A stretch of 64,000 nucleotides of DNA from Caedibacter sp. 38-128 (GCA_001898705.1 MKUU01000044.1:1-64000), one strand, 5' to 3'; positions 52,810 to 61,160 are shown, counted from the stretch's first letter. Numbers and translations are program-made. The notes: a model not told the origin generated them from the letters alone.

Positions 52810-54552
52810 ATGACATTTAGAATAATCATCGTTCTTTCTGAATTAACTCCATATTGGTGGGGAAAAGGCTCTAAGATAAGAATTTATTTCGCATTATCAT
52901 TATTCTTAGTGCTTCTAACGAGTGTTTTTAATCTCTTGATACCCATTTCTTTTAAATCTTTAGTTAACAATCTTCTAAACCTAAAAAAGGTATTTCCTAA
53001 TGAAATAATTATGCTTCTCGCTTACAGCTTCCTTTGGTTAGGCTCGCAAATAACTATACAATTAAGAGAAATAATTCTCATGCGTCCTTTGCAAAGAGCG
53101 GCTCGCCTATTATCAACACATATTTTTTCGCACTTACACAACCTTCCGATGAGCTTCCACCTTAATAGAAGAACTGGAGCTCTCATCAGTATTATGGAAC
53201 GTGCTCAACAATCCATGCCGGAACTTTTTTTTGGAGCTTTTCTGTATGTCTTTCCAACAACCTTGGAGATATGTGGAGCTATTCTTATCCTCTTACTACT
53301 TTATAAAGCTCACTACGCAGTTATCGTGAGCATAATATTAGTGTTTTATCTTTTATTTACGATTGTCGCCATTCGATGGACGTCTAGAGCCCAACGTCTG
53401 AGTAACGAGAAAGATGCGAATGCAAATTCTCGTATTGTTGATAGCCTTATAAACATAGAGGCCATTAAATATCTTGGTACTAAGGATCATGAGATTAATA
53501 CATGCGATCATCTTTTACATCTTTATGAGAGAGCAGAAGCTAATAAGAAAATAATTTTCGAGTCAGTCCATCTTGGTCAAGGTATCATCATGGGACTTGG
53601 GTTGTTCATAGTTACGTGGATAGCTGTTGATGACATAAAAACAGGCCTGTTAACTATTGGTGATTTAATTCTTATTAACGGTTACTTCATGCAATTTGTC
53701 TATCCACTCAGTCATTTTGGACATATTTTGCAAGATATTCAAAGAGGTATTACTAATATGGAGGATGCCCTAAATATATTGGGGACCCCTACAGCAATTG
53801 TTAAAACGCACAAATTAAATACTTTAAGAGATACCAGCATTGAATTTAAAAATGTTAGTTTCAATTATAATGGCAGAAAAATAATAAATAATCTTTCTTT
53901 CAAGGTTAATGCTGGACAGACACTTGCTATTGTAGGATCAACAGGCGCTGGGAAATCAACAATTGCCCGCTTGATATCTCGCTTATACACTCCTCAAGAT
54001 GGACAAATACTTCTTGGAAAATACCCTCTCAATGCAATTAGGGAAGAGGAACTTTCTCGGCTAATCGGTGTTGTTTCTCAGGATATAACGCTGTTTAATG
54101 ATACATTACTTTACAATCTCACTTATGGACTAACACACATCACTCAAAAAGAGGTTGATCAAGCCATCGAAGAAGCGCAATTGAAAGAGTTTATTAGCTC
54201 ACTACCAGAAGGTTACATAACAAAAGTGGGAGAACGTGGGCTTAAGCTTTCAGGCGGGGAGAAACAACGCTTGGCATTGGCTCGGTTATTTTTAAGAAAG
54301 CCTTCAATTTTTATTTTGGATGAAGCAACTTCTGCATTAGATACAGAAACTGAACGACACATACTTAATATTCTTTCAACAAATTATAAAGACACAACAC
54401 GTATTGTTATTGCTCATAGACTCTCAACTCTTACAAACGCTGAACAGATATTGGTTTTTTCTCATGGGAAAATAGTGGAAAGAGGTACCCATAGCTCGCT
54501 ACTCTCAAGAAATGGGCTCTATACTGTTCTATGGGAACAACAACACGGTTAA
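52810..54552 (+). CDS. ABC exporter (Atm1-like), RiPP locus
   Basis: A 580-residue half-transporter. The membrane domain (about residues 25-310) has HLHNLPMSFHLNRRTGAL and GTKDHEIN, which recall the Atm1/HMT group. The ATPase has Walker A GSTGAGKSTIARL, VVSQDITLFNDT, LSGGEKQRLALARL and Walker B IFILDEATS. It has no C39 peptidase, so leader removal must be by another enzyme. It is 28 bp after the ATP-grasp gene and is the likely exporter of the modified peptide; Atm1-type exporters carry thiol or peptide conjugates. Confidence 0.9.
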   Translation: MTFRIIIVLSELTPYWWGKGSKIRIYFALSLFLVLLTSVFNLLIPISFKSLVNNLLNLKKVFPNEIIMLLAYSFLWLGSQITIQLREIILMRPLQRAARLLSTHIFSHLHNLPMSFHLNRRTGALISIMERAQQSMPELFFGAFLYVFPTTLEICGAILILLLLYKAHYAVIVSIILVFYLLFTIVAIRWTSRAQRLSNEKDANANSRIVDSLINIEAIKYLGTKDHEINTCDHLLHLYERAEANKKIIFESVHLGQGIIMGLGLFIVTWIAVDDIKTGLLTIGDLILINGYFMQFVYPLSHFGHILQDIQRGITNMEDALNILGTPTAIVKTHKLNTLRDTSIEFKNVSFNYNGRKIINNLSFKVNAGQTLAIVGSTGAGKSTIARLISRLYTPQDGQILLGKYPLNAIREEELSRLIGVVSQDITLFNDTLLYNLTYGLTHITQKEVDQAIEEAQLKEFISSLPEGYITKVGERGLKLSGGEKQRLALARLFLRKPSIFILDEATSALDTETERHILNILSTNYKDTTRIVIAHRLSTLTNAEQILVFSHGKIVERGTHSSLLSRNGLYTVLWEQQHG

Positions 54553-54646
54553 AAAAAAGTAAATTTTTAGACCTCAGCTCTTCCAAGATTGATATGCTTT
54601 AGCTTTTTATAAGTTAGCTCCAATAAGATGTATTATAGAAAAATTT

Positions 54647-55237
54647 TTATTTAGGTCTTATCCATTTCATAATTACTTGAGACGTTTTCAAAGATAATTC
54701 TATGAACCCAGCAGCAACAGCAGCTCTTATTGATGCTTTATTGTTTTTTCTCATATACGCATAGACTTCATCATAAAAACTCAACAGACAAGCACGACTG
54801 TATGCAATTCTTCCAATTCCTTTACCTTGATCGGATTTATTGATAAAAATTTGAATTGATGCATGTTCTTTATTTATGGGAGGCTCACTGATTTTATTAA
54901 TAAAAACACATCCTCTTCTTTTTCCTTCAACCCAAATATGCCAGAAAAAACCACCTGGACCACTTCCTCTACCTTTTGAACCTTTTCCTTGTTGTAGCTC
55001 AATTTGCTCAGAAGTAAATTTGGGTTCCACTTCCTTCTTTGCTCTTTTAGCTGCAGGTTGTGCTGCCATATCTGAATCTAAGTTTGGTTTCCTTAGTTTT
55101 TTACTTTTACTTTCTTTATCTCCAATAAAATCATCTTGGGAACTGGCATTTAGCGGTACAACATTAAGATTGATGCAGAGCACAAGTAAGATAATCTTAA
55201 ATTTTATTGTGTATTTCAAAATTTGGCGCATGCGCAT
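54647..55237 (-). CDS. Secreted GNAT acetyltransferase-like protein with basic tracts
   Basis: A 196-residue protein. A signal peptide (IILLVLCINLNVVPLNAS) is followed by a charged linker with ESKSKKLRKPN and QPAAKRAKKEVEPK; the latter looks like a monopartite nuclear-localisation signal. Residues 95-196 resemble a GNAT fold: ASIQIFINKSDQGKGIGRIAY carries the Q-x-x-G-x-G acetyl-CoA loop, and NNKASIRAAVAAGFIE is the typical final helix. It lies inside the element, convergent with the ABC gene. It may be an exported effector acetylating host proteins; that is inference. Confidence 0.65.
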   Translation of the reverse strand: MRMRQILKYTIKFKIILLVLCINLNVVPLNASSQDDFIGDKESKSKKLRKPNLDSDMAAQPAAKRAKKEVEPKFTSEQIELQQGKGSKGRGSGPGGFFWHIWVEGKRRGCVFINKISEPPINKEHASIQIFINKSDQGKGIGRIAYSRACLLSFYDEVYAYMRKNNKASIRAAVAAGFIELSLKTSQVIMKWIRPK

Positions 55238-55617
55238 GCCCCTGCCTTTAGCTTGACTTGAAACTCATATATTATAGATTTATAAAGATTTAATGTAAAT
55301 ATGGCTTATTAAGAACTCTTACAATAGAATAATCAGTGCAATTCAGATCAGGATAGAAAACAACAACTCTTTCTTGAAGTTGGCTTATATGAATACGCAT
55401 ATTTGAATCTCTAAAGAAAATAATAGAACAGGCCCCGTTCTTAAAAGAAAACAATTATCCCATAAAAATTTACAAAAAACATAAGGAAAATAATAGAAAT
55501 CCCGAAAGATCCTCTCAAATAATTTGGATATGTTAAGGTTATGAGCAACTCTATCTTCTTATCTACGGTAAGGATTAATAGGTCCTATGTAACTTTTAGA
55601 AAAGAGTTTTTCTCCTC
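55238..55617. other. AT-rich right end of the element, no gene seen
   Basis: About 380 bp between the GNAT gene and the inner end repeat. A frame running through here from 55541 crosses the tRNA gene on the other strand and is not coding. No promoter or hairpin stands out. Confidence 0.5.
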
Positions 55618-55637
55618 TTGCTTCCGAATTGCTTCCG
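55618..55637 (+). repeat. Inner end repeat, right copy (integrase arm-site candidate)
   Basis: Identical to 32849-32868, in the same orientation, 48 bp inside attR. In the excised circle the two copies would flank the core site at about 48 and 108 bp. Confidence 0.6.
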
Positions 55638-55684
55638 GAATTAAGTTAGTTGATGAGTGGGAATTCATAAAATCCTTGAAGTAT

Positions 55685-55742
55685 ATGGTCGGGGCGGAGG
55701 GATTTGAACCCCCGGCATCCTGCTCCCAAAGCAGGCGCGCTA
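55685..55742 (-). repeat. Right attachment site (attR) within tRNA-Pro
   Basis: Direct repeat of 32684-32741 (57 of 58 bases) covering the tRNA from the anticodon arm to CCA. It forms part of the intact gene, as expected when an element restores the tRNA end on insertion. Confidence 0.92.
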
Positions 55743-55762
55743 CCAGACTGCGCTACGCCCCG
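55686..55762 (-). tRNA. tRNA-Pro (anticodon UGG)
   Basis: A 77-nt cloverleaf with encoded CCA. The acceptor CGGGGCG pairs perfectly with CGCCCCG, the anticodon stem CCTGC/GCAGG encloses TTTGGGA with anticodon TGG, and the T arm has TTCAAAT. It serves as the integration site of the element to its left (3' side). Confidence 0.97.
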
Positions 55763-55845
55763 AATTGCTCTTTGTTACACGATTTAGAACAATACAGCAA
55801 TGAAAAATCATCGAATTTGATAAAGATCCTCCTGTTATTTTCTAT

Positions 55846-55874
55846 TTGACAAAAATTTTCAAGTTCTCTATAAG
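55846..55874 (+). promoter_or_regulatory. Promoter of the 151-residue secreted-protein gene
   Basis: TTGACA (55846-55851), 17-bp spacer, TATAAG (55869-55874), about 44 bp upstream of the start at 55918. Confidence 0.7.
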
Positions 55875-55917
55875 ATAAAACAATTAAAAATACTCTATTT
55901 TATTAACGAATGAATCG

Positions 55918-56373
55918 ATGTTCAAAATTTTAAGGTACGCCATACTTCTTATCCTTGCTAGCTTTTCTCTTTCCTATGCAAGCACAGAATTTTATGAACA
56001 GCCATACAGCCCTCGCACCTTAAAACTTAGACGCCCGCTAAATTTCTTAAGTCTAACTTCGGTACAAATTGCTTCAATAATTCTAGACGGGGCAACCAGT
56101 AGCGGCACCAACATTCCCCACTATGGAAAGTATCGATTGTCACCAACCCCCTTTAATATAGGCCCCCTTAAAGAATTTCTTCTAGCAACTGACTCCCAAG
56201 ATGTCGTCATTCTTCAAACAAAAAAAGAAAACAAATCAGATCTGAATGAAATAACTTTAGAAATTTATAAATGGGATACTGAGAAAGATCTGGACATCAA
56301 TTTTTTCACCTTCTCAATATGTAAAGTTCCTCAACACAAATCGAAAAAGAAACTTAAAAAAATCCAAATCTAG
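55918..56373 (+). CDS. Small secreted protein, unknown
   Basis: A 151-residue protein with a signal peptide (ILRYAILLILASFSLSYAST). The mature part has RTLKLRRPLNFLSL, a central SSGTNIPHYGKYRLSPTPF, and a Lys-rich end (KSKKKLKKIQI). No domain is recognised. It has a near-consensus promoter of its own and lies just outside the integrative element on the chromosomal side, so it is probably a native gene. Probably periplasmic. Confidence 0.6.
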   Translation: MFKILRYAILLILASFSLSYASTEFYEQPYSPRTLKLRRPLNFLSLTSVQIASIILDGATSSGTNIPHYGKYRLSPTPFNIGPLKEFLLATDSQDVVILQTKKENKSDLNEITLEIYKWDTEKDLDINFFTFSICKVPQHKSKKKLKKIQI

Positions 56374-56517
56374 ACTAAACAAGATTTAAACCATTTGTAC
56401 GAAAGCCTTGATACAGAACTTTCTTCGTAATAAAAAAGGGCTTTTTAAACTTTCCGTTAATGAAAAGATTTTATGCTTATTCCATAATGATAAAACTATA
56501 GGGTAGGCTCTTTATTA

Positions 56518-57030
56518 ATGAAAGCTATGCTGCTTCTACTTTTCTTAGCCATTCAACTTGTCGGATGTGCCTCTTCCCCAGAATGCCCTTGCCCGGAAGA
56601 TTGTTACAAGACCCCGCAAACCCCTATTCCAGCCTCAGTTCTTTATGAAGCCTATAGTGGCTCTGTTATTGCATGTCTTATTCCGAAAGTGGAACGGCTT
56701 ATCGCCGCCTATAATGCCCAACGCGTGTTAAAAGATGGGCAACTTAATCTGCCTTATGCGTGGGAAAGTATATCATCTCCTCTAAAAGGTTCTTTTGAGC
56801 TTCTCTCATTTTATGAAGAAAAAAATACAACCTGCTTTAAATACAAACAACTGATAGATATTGATGGGGTAATTTTAACGGCTCATGGACTTGCATGCCA
56901 AGATCTCTCTCAAGTGTGGCGTATAGTTAATGAAATACTAGATACGAATCCTTGGTTTGATTCAGATCCTCATGAAGGCCTTAAAATATCACCAGAGTTA
57001 AAGACCAGATTATCAAGGTTTGTCGATTAG
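56518..57030 (+). CDS. Putative lipoprotein
   Basis: A 170-residue protein with a type II signal peptide: MLLLLFLAIQLVGC places the lipobox LVGC with Cys17 as the lipid-anchored residue. The next residues (ASSPECPCPEDC) are Cys-rich. The mature domain (about residues 45-165) has YAWESISSPLKGSFELL and DGVILTAHGLACQ, with two more cysteines that may form disulfides. The family is not recognised. It ends 7 bp from the convergent IalB-like gene. Confidence 0.7.
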   Translation: MKAMLLLLFLAIQLVGCASSPECPCPEDCYKTPQTPIPASVLYEAYSGSVIACLIPKVERLIAAYNAQRVLKDGQLNLPYAWESISSPLKGSFELLSFYEEKNTTCFKYKQLIDIDGVILTAHGLACQDLSQVWRIVNEILDTNPWFDSDPHEGLKISPELKTRLSRFVD

Positions 57031-57037
57031 ATGATTA

Positions 57038-57589
57038 TTAATTCTTCTTGTCCAGATCTTTACAAGCCTCACACATAGCCTTATAAGCTCGCATAGAACC
57101 TTGCAGAGAATATGTGTCCTTTGTCTTTGTGCCTTTTGAAGAAACACCTTCGACAATTAAACTCTCGCCCACTTTTGTGAGGCGCTTTGTAATCTCTTGA
57201 TCATCTGCATCAGAGATGGCCCACGCTGTTTCGTTGTCAGTAAAAAGTTCAAATTCCTTTTTATGTTTTCCAGTTTGGATCGTGAGAGTTACCTGAGCGT
57301 TTTTAGGGAATTTATATCCGGCATGAAAGCTTACGACATTAAAACTTTTAAGCGAAGGTCTATGCGTAATCATCGCATATACTTTCCCTCGTTTCTTAAA
57401 GTCTCCTTCTTGTTTTTTCGGAAGACTCACCATATAACAGATTTTTTTCTTCTTCTCAAAAGTAACGTAAGCTTTCCAGTCACCAAATGAGCCTATCTCT
57501 TCAACATTGTTCGCTTTTTTTTCAGCAAAAAGTTCGGGGCTATTCACGAAAAAATTAAGGATTAAACTACAGACATAAAGATATCTCAC
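57038..57589 (-). CDS. Invasion-associated locus B (IalB) family protein
   Basis: A 183-residue secreted protein with a signal peptide (YLYVCSLILNFFVNSPELFA). It has the IalB order: GSFGDWKAYVTFEKKKKICY near the start, an AMITHRPSLKSFNVVSF strand, DNETAWAISDADDQEI in the middle, and DTYSLQGSMRAYKAMCEAC at the end with the family's paired cysteines. IalB from Bartonella aids erythrocyte invasion, but the family is widespread in alphaproteobacteria, so a pathogenic role should not be assumed. It is downstream of engB. Confidence 0.82.
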   Translation of the reverse strand: MRYLYVCSLILNFFVNSPELFAEKKANNVEEIGSFGDWKAYVTFEKKKKICYMVSLPKKQEGDFKKRGKVYAMITHRPSLKSFNVVSFHAGYKFPKNAQVTLTIQTGKHKKEFELFTDNETAWAISDADDQEITKRLTKVGESLIVEGVSSKGTKTKDTYSLQGSMRAYKAMCEACKDLDKKN

Positions 57590-57668
57590 AATGAAACCTC
57601 ATTTATTGAATATGCCAACAAAATGCGCAAATTTTTTTAGAATTGCAAGAAGAAGCTCAAAAGAGTAC

Positions 57669-58298
57669 CTAAGCGAATTGAGCTATTGTTGCACGCAAAA
57701 ACTCTATCCCATTTTTTGAAACAGAACTCGTCGTTAAGACTTCAGGGAACGCAGCTGCATGCTTTACAGATTCTTGAGAGGTAAGCCCTAAAACTTTTTC
57801 TACTTCCAAAGGTTTTAGTTTATCACATTTTGTTAAAATTAGCTGATAAGAGACAGCTGCTTCATCAAGCATTTCCATAATCTCTCGATCATTTTCTTTA
57901 AGCCCATGACGACTATCAACAAGCAGAAACACGCGCTTTAAGCTTGAACGTCCTCTTAAATAAAGCCGTATCAATTCGTTCCAAGCCTTAATCTTACTTT
58001 TACTCTCACGAGCATACCCATAACCGGGGAGGTCAACCAGAATAAGGGACTTTGCCAAATTAAAAAAATTAATCTCTTGCGTACGACCTGGGGTGTTTGA
58101 CGTTCTTGCAACATCCCGACGCCCAAGAACAGCATTAATTAAACTTGATTTTCCCACATTTGAACGCCCTGCAAAAGCAATTTCAGGCAAAGAAAGAGGG
58201 GGCAAATCTTCTAGTCGATTAACCCCTCGCATAAATTGCACTTCTGCACCAAATAGCTTAGAGAGAAATTTTACGTCTTTTTCCGAATTTTCCTTCAT
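57669..58298 (-). CDS. engB: Ribosome biogenesis GTPase EngB (YsxC/YihA)
   Basis: A 209-residue GTPase. G1 is GRSNVGKSSLINAVL, the switch I region is RTSNTPGRTQEINFF, G3 is LVDLPGYGYA (diagnostic of EngB), and G4 is ILTKCDKL. It acts in 50S ribosome assembly. It follows yidC by 12 bp on the same strand and completes the yidD-yidC-engB operon. Confidence 0.96.
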   Translation of the reverse strand: MKENSEKDVKFLSKLFGAEVQFMRGVNRLEDLPPLSLPEIAFAGRSNVGKSSLINAVLGRRDVARTSNTPGRTQEINFFNLAKSLILVDLPGYGYARESKSKIKAWNELIRLYLRGRSSLKRVFLLVDSRHGLKENDREIMEMLDEAAVSYQLILTKCDKLKPLEVEKVLGLTSQESVKHAAAFPEVLTTSSVSKNGIEFLRATIAQFA

Positions 58299-58310
58299 GA
58301 AAACACACTC

Positions 58311-60020
58311 TTACTTCTTTTTCGTGAGTGTTTTCTTTTGCTCATCTTTATTGTGCAAGGTCATCATGGCCCATTGTTGCAAAATTGTTAGTAGATTGCT
58401 CCATGTCCAATAAATCACTAAACCAGCGGGAAATTGAGCAAGCATAAAAGTAAACATCACAGGCATGATCATAAACACTTTTGCTTGAGCAGGATCAGAT
58501 GGAGGTGGGTTTAACTTTTGTTGAATGAACATAGAAAGCCCCATCAGTAACGGCCATATACCGATCATCAAATAACTTGGAGGAGACCAAGGAATCAGCC
58601 CAAAAAGATTAAAAAAGCTTGTGGGATCAGGAGCAGAAAGATCTTGAATCCATCCATAAAAAGGCGCTTGTCGCATCTCTATACTCACGAATAAAACCTT
58701 ATAGAGCGCAAAAAAGACTGGAATTTGTACGATCATCGGCAAACAACCGGCCATAGGATTTATTTTTTCCTTCTTATAAAGAGCCATCATTTCTTGATTC
58801 ACACGCAACTTGTCGTCGCCATATCTCTCACGAAGACGCGTAATTTGTGGTGTTAATCTCTTCATCTGTGCCATAGAACGATAAGATTTATTGGCCAAAG
58901 GAAACATCAATAATTTAAACAAAACGGTTAAAAGCATGATGGCGAGGCCAAAATTTCCTAACCATTGATGAGCAAATGTCAAGATATGGAAAATCGGTTT
59001 CGTTAAGAAATAAAACCATCCAAAATCAACCGCGAGGTCAAAATGCTTAACGTTTAGAGTATTTTCATAGCTATCCAATAAATCTAAAATTTTGGCGCCA
59101 ACAAATAAAGAACTCTTTGTTTCTTGAACAGCCCCTGGTTGAAGTAATGGAGTTGTCATGAGAAAATCAACTTGATAGCGTTCCTGTGCGACTTGTCCCA
59201 CTTGTCTGAAACTAGCTTTAACTTCTTGAGCTTGATCTGGAACAAAAGCTGTTAGCCAATACTTGTCTGTAAATCCAAGCCATCCACCTTGACTTATTTG
59301 ACTCTGATCACCTTTTTTTAAATCTTTATAATCAATCTCTTGAAGCTTGTTATTCAGATACCCAAGAGGCCCCTCATGAAGAATCATAAAACCTGATGTT
59401 TGAGGCATACCATGGCGTGAAATAAGACCATAAGGTTGAATAGCCATAGGCTCTTTCATCTGATTAAGGACGCGTTGTGTAACAGAGAAAAGATAATTTT
59501 CATCCACAGCTATTTCGACTTCAAAACGAAGGCCTTCCCCATTATCCCAGTGAAGTTTAACAGGTTGCGTAGGCGTCAAAAGGGATTGGTCTGCTGTCCA
59601 TACAGTATCAGTATCAGGCAGTTTTACTGTTTTTTTATCGCTGACCCATCCAAATTCTCCATAGTAAGGCGTTTTTGAAACCAGTGGGTTAAATAAAGCA
59701 ATTTGTGGGCTTTTACTCTCAGGTGTTTCGCGATAATTTTTTAAGGTCACATCATCAAGTTTAAGTCCTTGAAGATTAAAAGATCCTTTTAAAGTTGGTG
59801 TCTCAATTAAGATACGCTTACTTTGTTTAAGCGCTTCTTCGCGCTCTAAGGGCTTTGCAGGTTCCATTTGAGGAATGCTCGTGCCTGAGTCCACGGTCGT
59901 TGTTTGTATTTGCTGGCGCTCGGCTTGACGAGGCTTTTCAAAGAAATAGCTCCATCCAAATAATACAACCGTTGTGACAATTACCATGAGATAAAGATTA
60001 CGTTTATCTTCGTTGTCCAT
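58311..60020 (-). CDS. yidC: Membrane protein insertase YidC
   Basis: A 569-residue inner-membrane insertase. An N-terminal anchor (LYLMVIVTTVVLFGWSYFF) is followed by the large periplasmic beta domain (about residues 60-330), and then the conserved five-helix core with NFGLAIMLLTVLFKLLMFPL, NPMAGCLPMIVQIPVFFALY and the final helices near LPSFPAG-type sequence (MLAQFPAGLVIYWTWSN). The tail is Lys-rich, as needed for ribosome contact. It sits between yidD and engB. Confidence 0.97.
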   Translation of the reverse strand: MDNEDKRNLYLMVIVTTVVLFGWSYFFEKPRQAERQQIQTTTVDSGTSIPQMEPAKPLEREEALKQSKRILIETPTLKGSFNLQGLKLDDVTLKNYRETPESKSPQIALFNPLVSKTPYYGEFGWVSDKKTVKLPDTDTVWTADQSLLTPTQPVKLHWDNGEGLRFEVEIAVDENYLFSVTQRVLNQMKEPMAIQPYGLISRHGMPQTSGFMILHEGPLGYLNNKLQEIDYKDLKKGDQSQISQGGWLGFTDKYWLTAFVPDQAQEVKASFRQVGQVAQERYQVDFLMTTPLLQPGAVQETKSSLFVGAKILDLLDSYENTLNVKHFDLAVDFGWFYFLTKPIFHILTFAHQWLGNFGLAIMLLTVLFKLLMFPLANKSYRSMAQMKRLTPQITRLRERYGDDKLRVNQEMMALYKKEKINPMAGCLPMIVQIPVFFALYKVLFVSIEMRQAPFYGWIQDLSAPDPTSFFNLFGLIPWSPPSYLMIGIWPLLMGLSMFIQQKLNPPPSDPAQAKVFMIMPVMFTFMLAQFPAGLVIYWTWSNLLTILQQWAMMTLHNKDEQKKTLTKKK

Positions 60021-60022
60021 TT

Positions 60023-60265
60023 TTACTCCTTTAGCCTTTTTTGTGGAAGTGGGTCAAAGCCAGCAGCCCCCCATGGGTGACAGCGCAAAAGACGTTTTAC
60101 CGTTAATTTTATTCCCTGTAAAATGCCATATTCTTGCAATGCAAGATAGGCATATTCTGAACAAGATGGTATAAAACGGCACCGGCTTGGCATAAAAGGC
60201 GAAATCCCAAGCCTATAAAATCTTATTAAGCCTAACAAAAATCTTACTATTAATGATTTTAACAT
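60023..60265 (-). CDS. yidD: Membrane protein insertion efficiency factor YidD
   Basis: An 80-residue protein with the YidD pattern: IRFYRLGISPFMPSRCRF, PSCSEYAYLALQEYG, RLLRCHPWGAAGFDPLP. It has an amphipathic N-terminal helix and aids YidC-dependent insertion. It is 2 bp upstream of yidC. The usual upstream genes rpmH and rnpA are not present before it. Confidence 0.95.
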   Translation of the reverse strand: MLKSLIVRFLLGLIRFYRLGISPFMPSRCRFIPSCSEYAYLALQEYGILQGIKLTVKRLLRCHPWGAAGFDPLPQKRLKE

Positions 60266-60387
60266 AGGGTGTTATACCAGACTCCCTAAAGAATGGAATT
60301 AAATTCTTTAAGATTGGTTTCTTTCTTCTCATCTTTAACAAGGATAGTTTTCAACTATAATTTGTAATCTTCGTAAGGAATTTAACT

Positions 60388-60468
60388 ATGAGATTTTTAG
60401 AGGATAAAGGAAACCCCAGGCCTGTAGGCCTGGAGATCCATGCTGAAACAAAACCATTTTATTGTTGA
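60388..60468 (+). CDS. Possible 26-residue small ORF or small RNA locus
   Basis: ATG at 60388 has AAGGAA seven bases upstream, and a TATAAT box (60356-60361) with TTTAAC 16 bp before it precedes this. The frame (MRFLEDKGNPRPVGLEIHAE, then TKPFYC) contains the strong hairpin CCAGGCC-TGTA-GGCCTGG (60416-60433). Promoter and hairpin suggest a real short transcript; the peptide itself is uncertain. The hairpin might instead end the UmuD-like transcript from the other side, although the T run there is short. The rest of the gap (60266-60541) shows nothing. Confidence 0.3.
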   Translation: MRFLEDKGNPRPVGLEIHAETKPFYC

Positions 60469-60541
60469 GACAATGTGAGCTTACATTTCCTTAAAAAACT
60501 TTTCTCTTATCATGTGTCTCACTCTGCTTCTGCCTATTATG

Positions 60542-61141
60542 TTAAACTGTATGAATAACATTTGTTACCACGCCCCAAATCATGAAATCCATTTCCTCTG
60601 TAATTTCAAGAGCTGGATAATTTGGATTCTCAGGCATCAAAAATACTTTGTTATTCTCTTTAAAAAGGCGCTTGACCGTAAGTTCACCATTAACAACCGC
60701 TATCACAACGCGCCCTTGAGCTGGACGTATCGAACGATCAACAATAAGTAAATCTTCAGGATGGATACCGGCATTAATCATAGAATCCCCACTGACACGC
60801 ACGAAAAACGTACTCTGAGGATTTTTTAAAAGATGATCATTAAGATCCAATTGACCATCACTAAAATCTTCTGCCGGTGATGGAGCCCCTGCTGCCACAC
60901 GTGCATCGAATAATGTCAATGGCTGTGAGCTAGATGTCAAAGCATTCCAAACAGCGCTGGCTTTTGTTCCACCAGGTTCTGGCTTTAATTTTTTGGGAAA
61001 TTTCAATAGCATCTCTTTAATTTCTCCAATTTTACTTACGGGAATTCTCATGACTTGCGTTGGCTCCCCAAATCGTCCAGATCCCATTTTACGTCCTGCG
61101 CCTTTTCTTGCGCCTCCATGTGTATTTTTTTTCTCAATCAT
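60542..61141 (-). CDS. UmuD-like S24 family self-cleaving peptidase
   Basis: A 199-residue protein. The C-terminal domain is UmuD/LexA-type: the cleavage pair Ala84-Gly85 (RVAAGAPSP), nucleophile Ser120 (VSGDSMI) and Lys157 (GELTVKRL). The N-terminus is longer than in UmuD, with GGARKGAGRKMGSGRFG, a basic glycine-rich stretch like an AT-hook. No umuC follows. It may be the DNA-damage polymerase subunit UmuD with its partner elsewhere, or a stand-alone regulator. The ribosome site GGAGT is adequate and a good promoter lies upstream. Confidence 0.82.
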   Translation of the reverse strand: MIEKKNTHGGARKGAGRKMGSGRFGEPTQVMRIPVSKIGEIKEMLLKFPKKLKPEPGGTKASAVWNALTSSSQPLTLFDARVAAGAPSPAEDFSDGQLDLNDHLLKNPQSTFFVRVSGDSMINAGIHPEDLLIVDRSIRPAQGRVVIAVVNGELTVKRLFKENNKVFLMPENPNYPALEITEEMDFMIWGVVTNVIHTV

Positions 61142-61160
61142 TTTTTACTCCTATCCTTGA

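Larger units (their letters stand above)
32684..55742. mobile_element. Integrative element in tRNA-Pro(UGG), about 23 kb
   Basis: The 3' half of tRNA-Pro, from anticodon arm to CCA, is present twice in direct orientation: within the intact gene at 55686-55762 and as a partial copy at 32684-32741. A DUF4102-type tyrosine integrase starts 165 bp inside the left copy, and a 20-bp repeat lies just inside each end. The cargo is an epimerase/radical SAM/glycosyltransferase cluster, a Ti-type TraA relaxase and a RiPP cluster. Only one conjugation gene survives, so the element is at most mobilisable. Ends are seen directly; excision is inferred. Confidence 0.88.
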
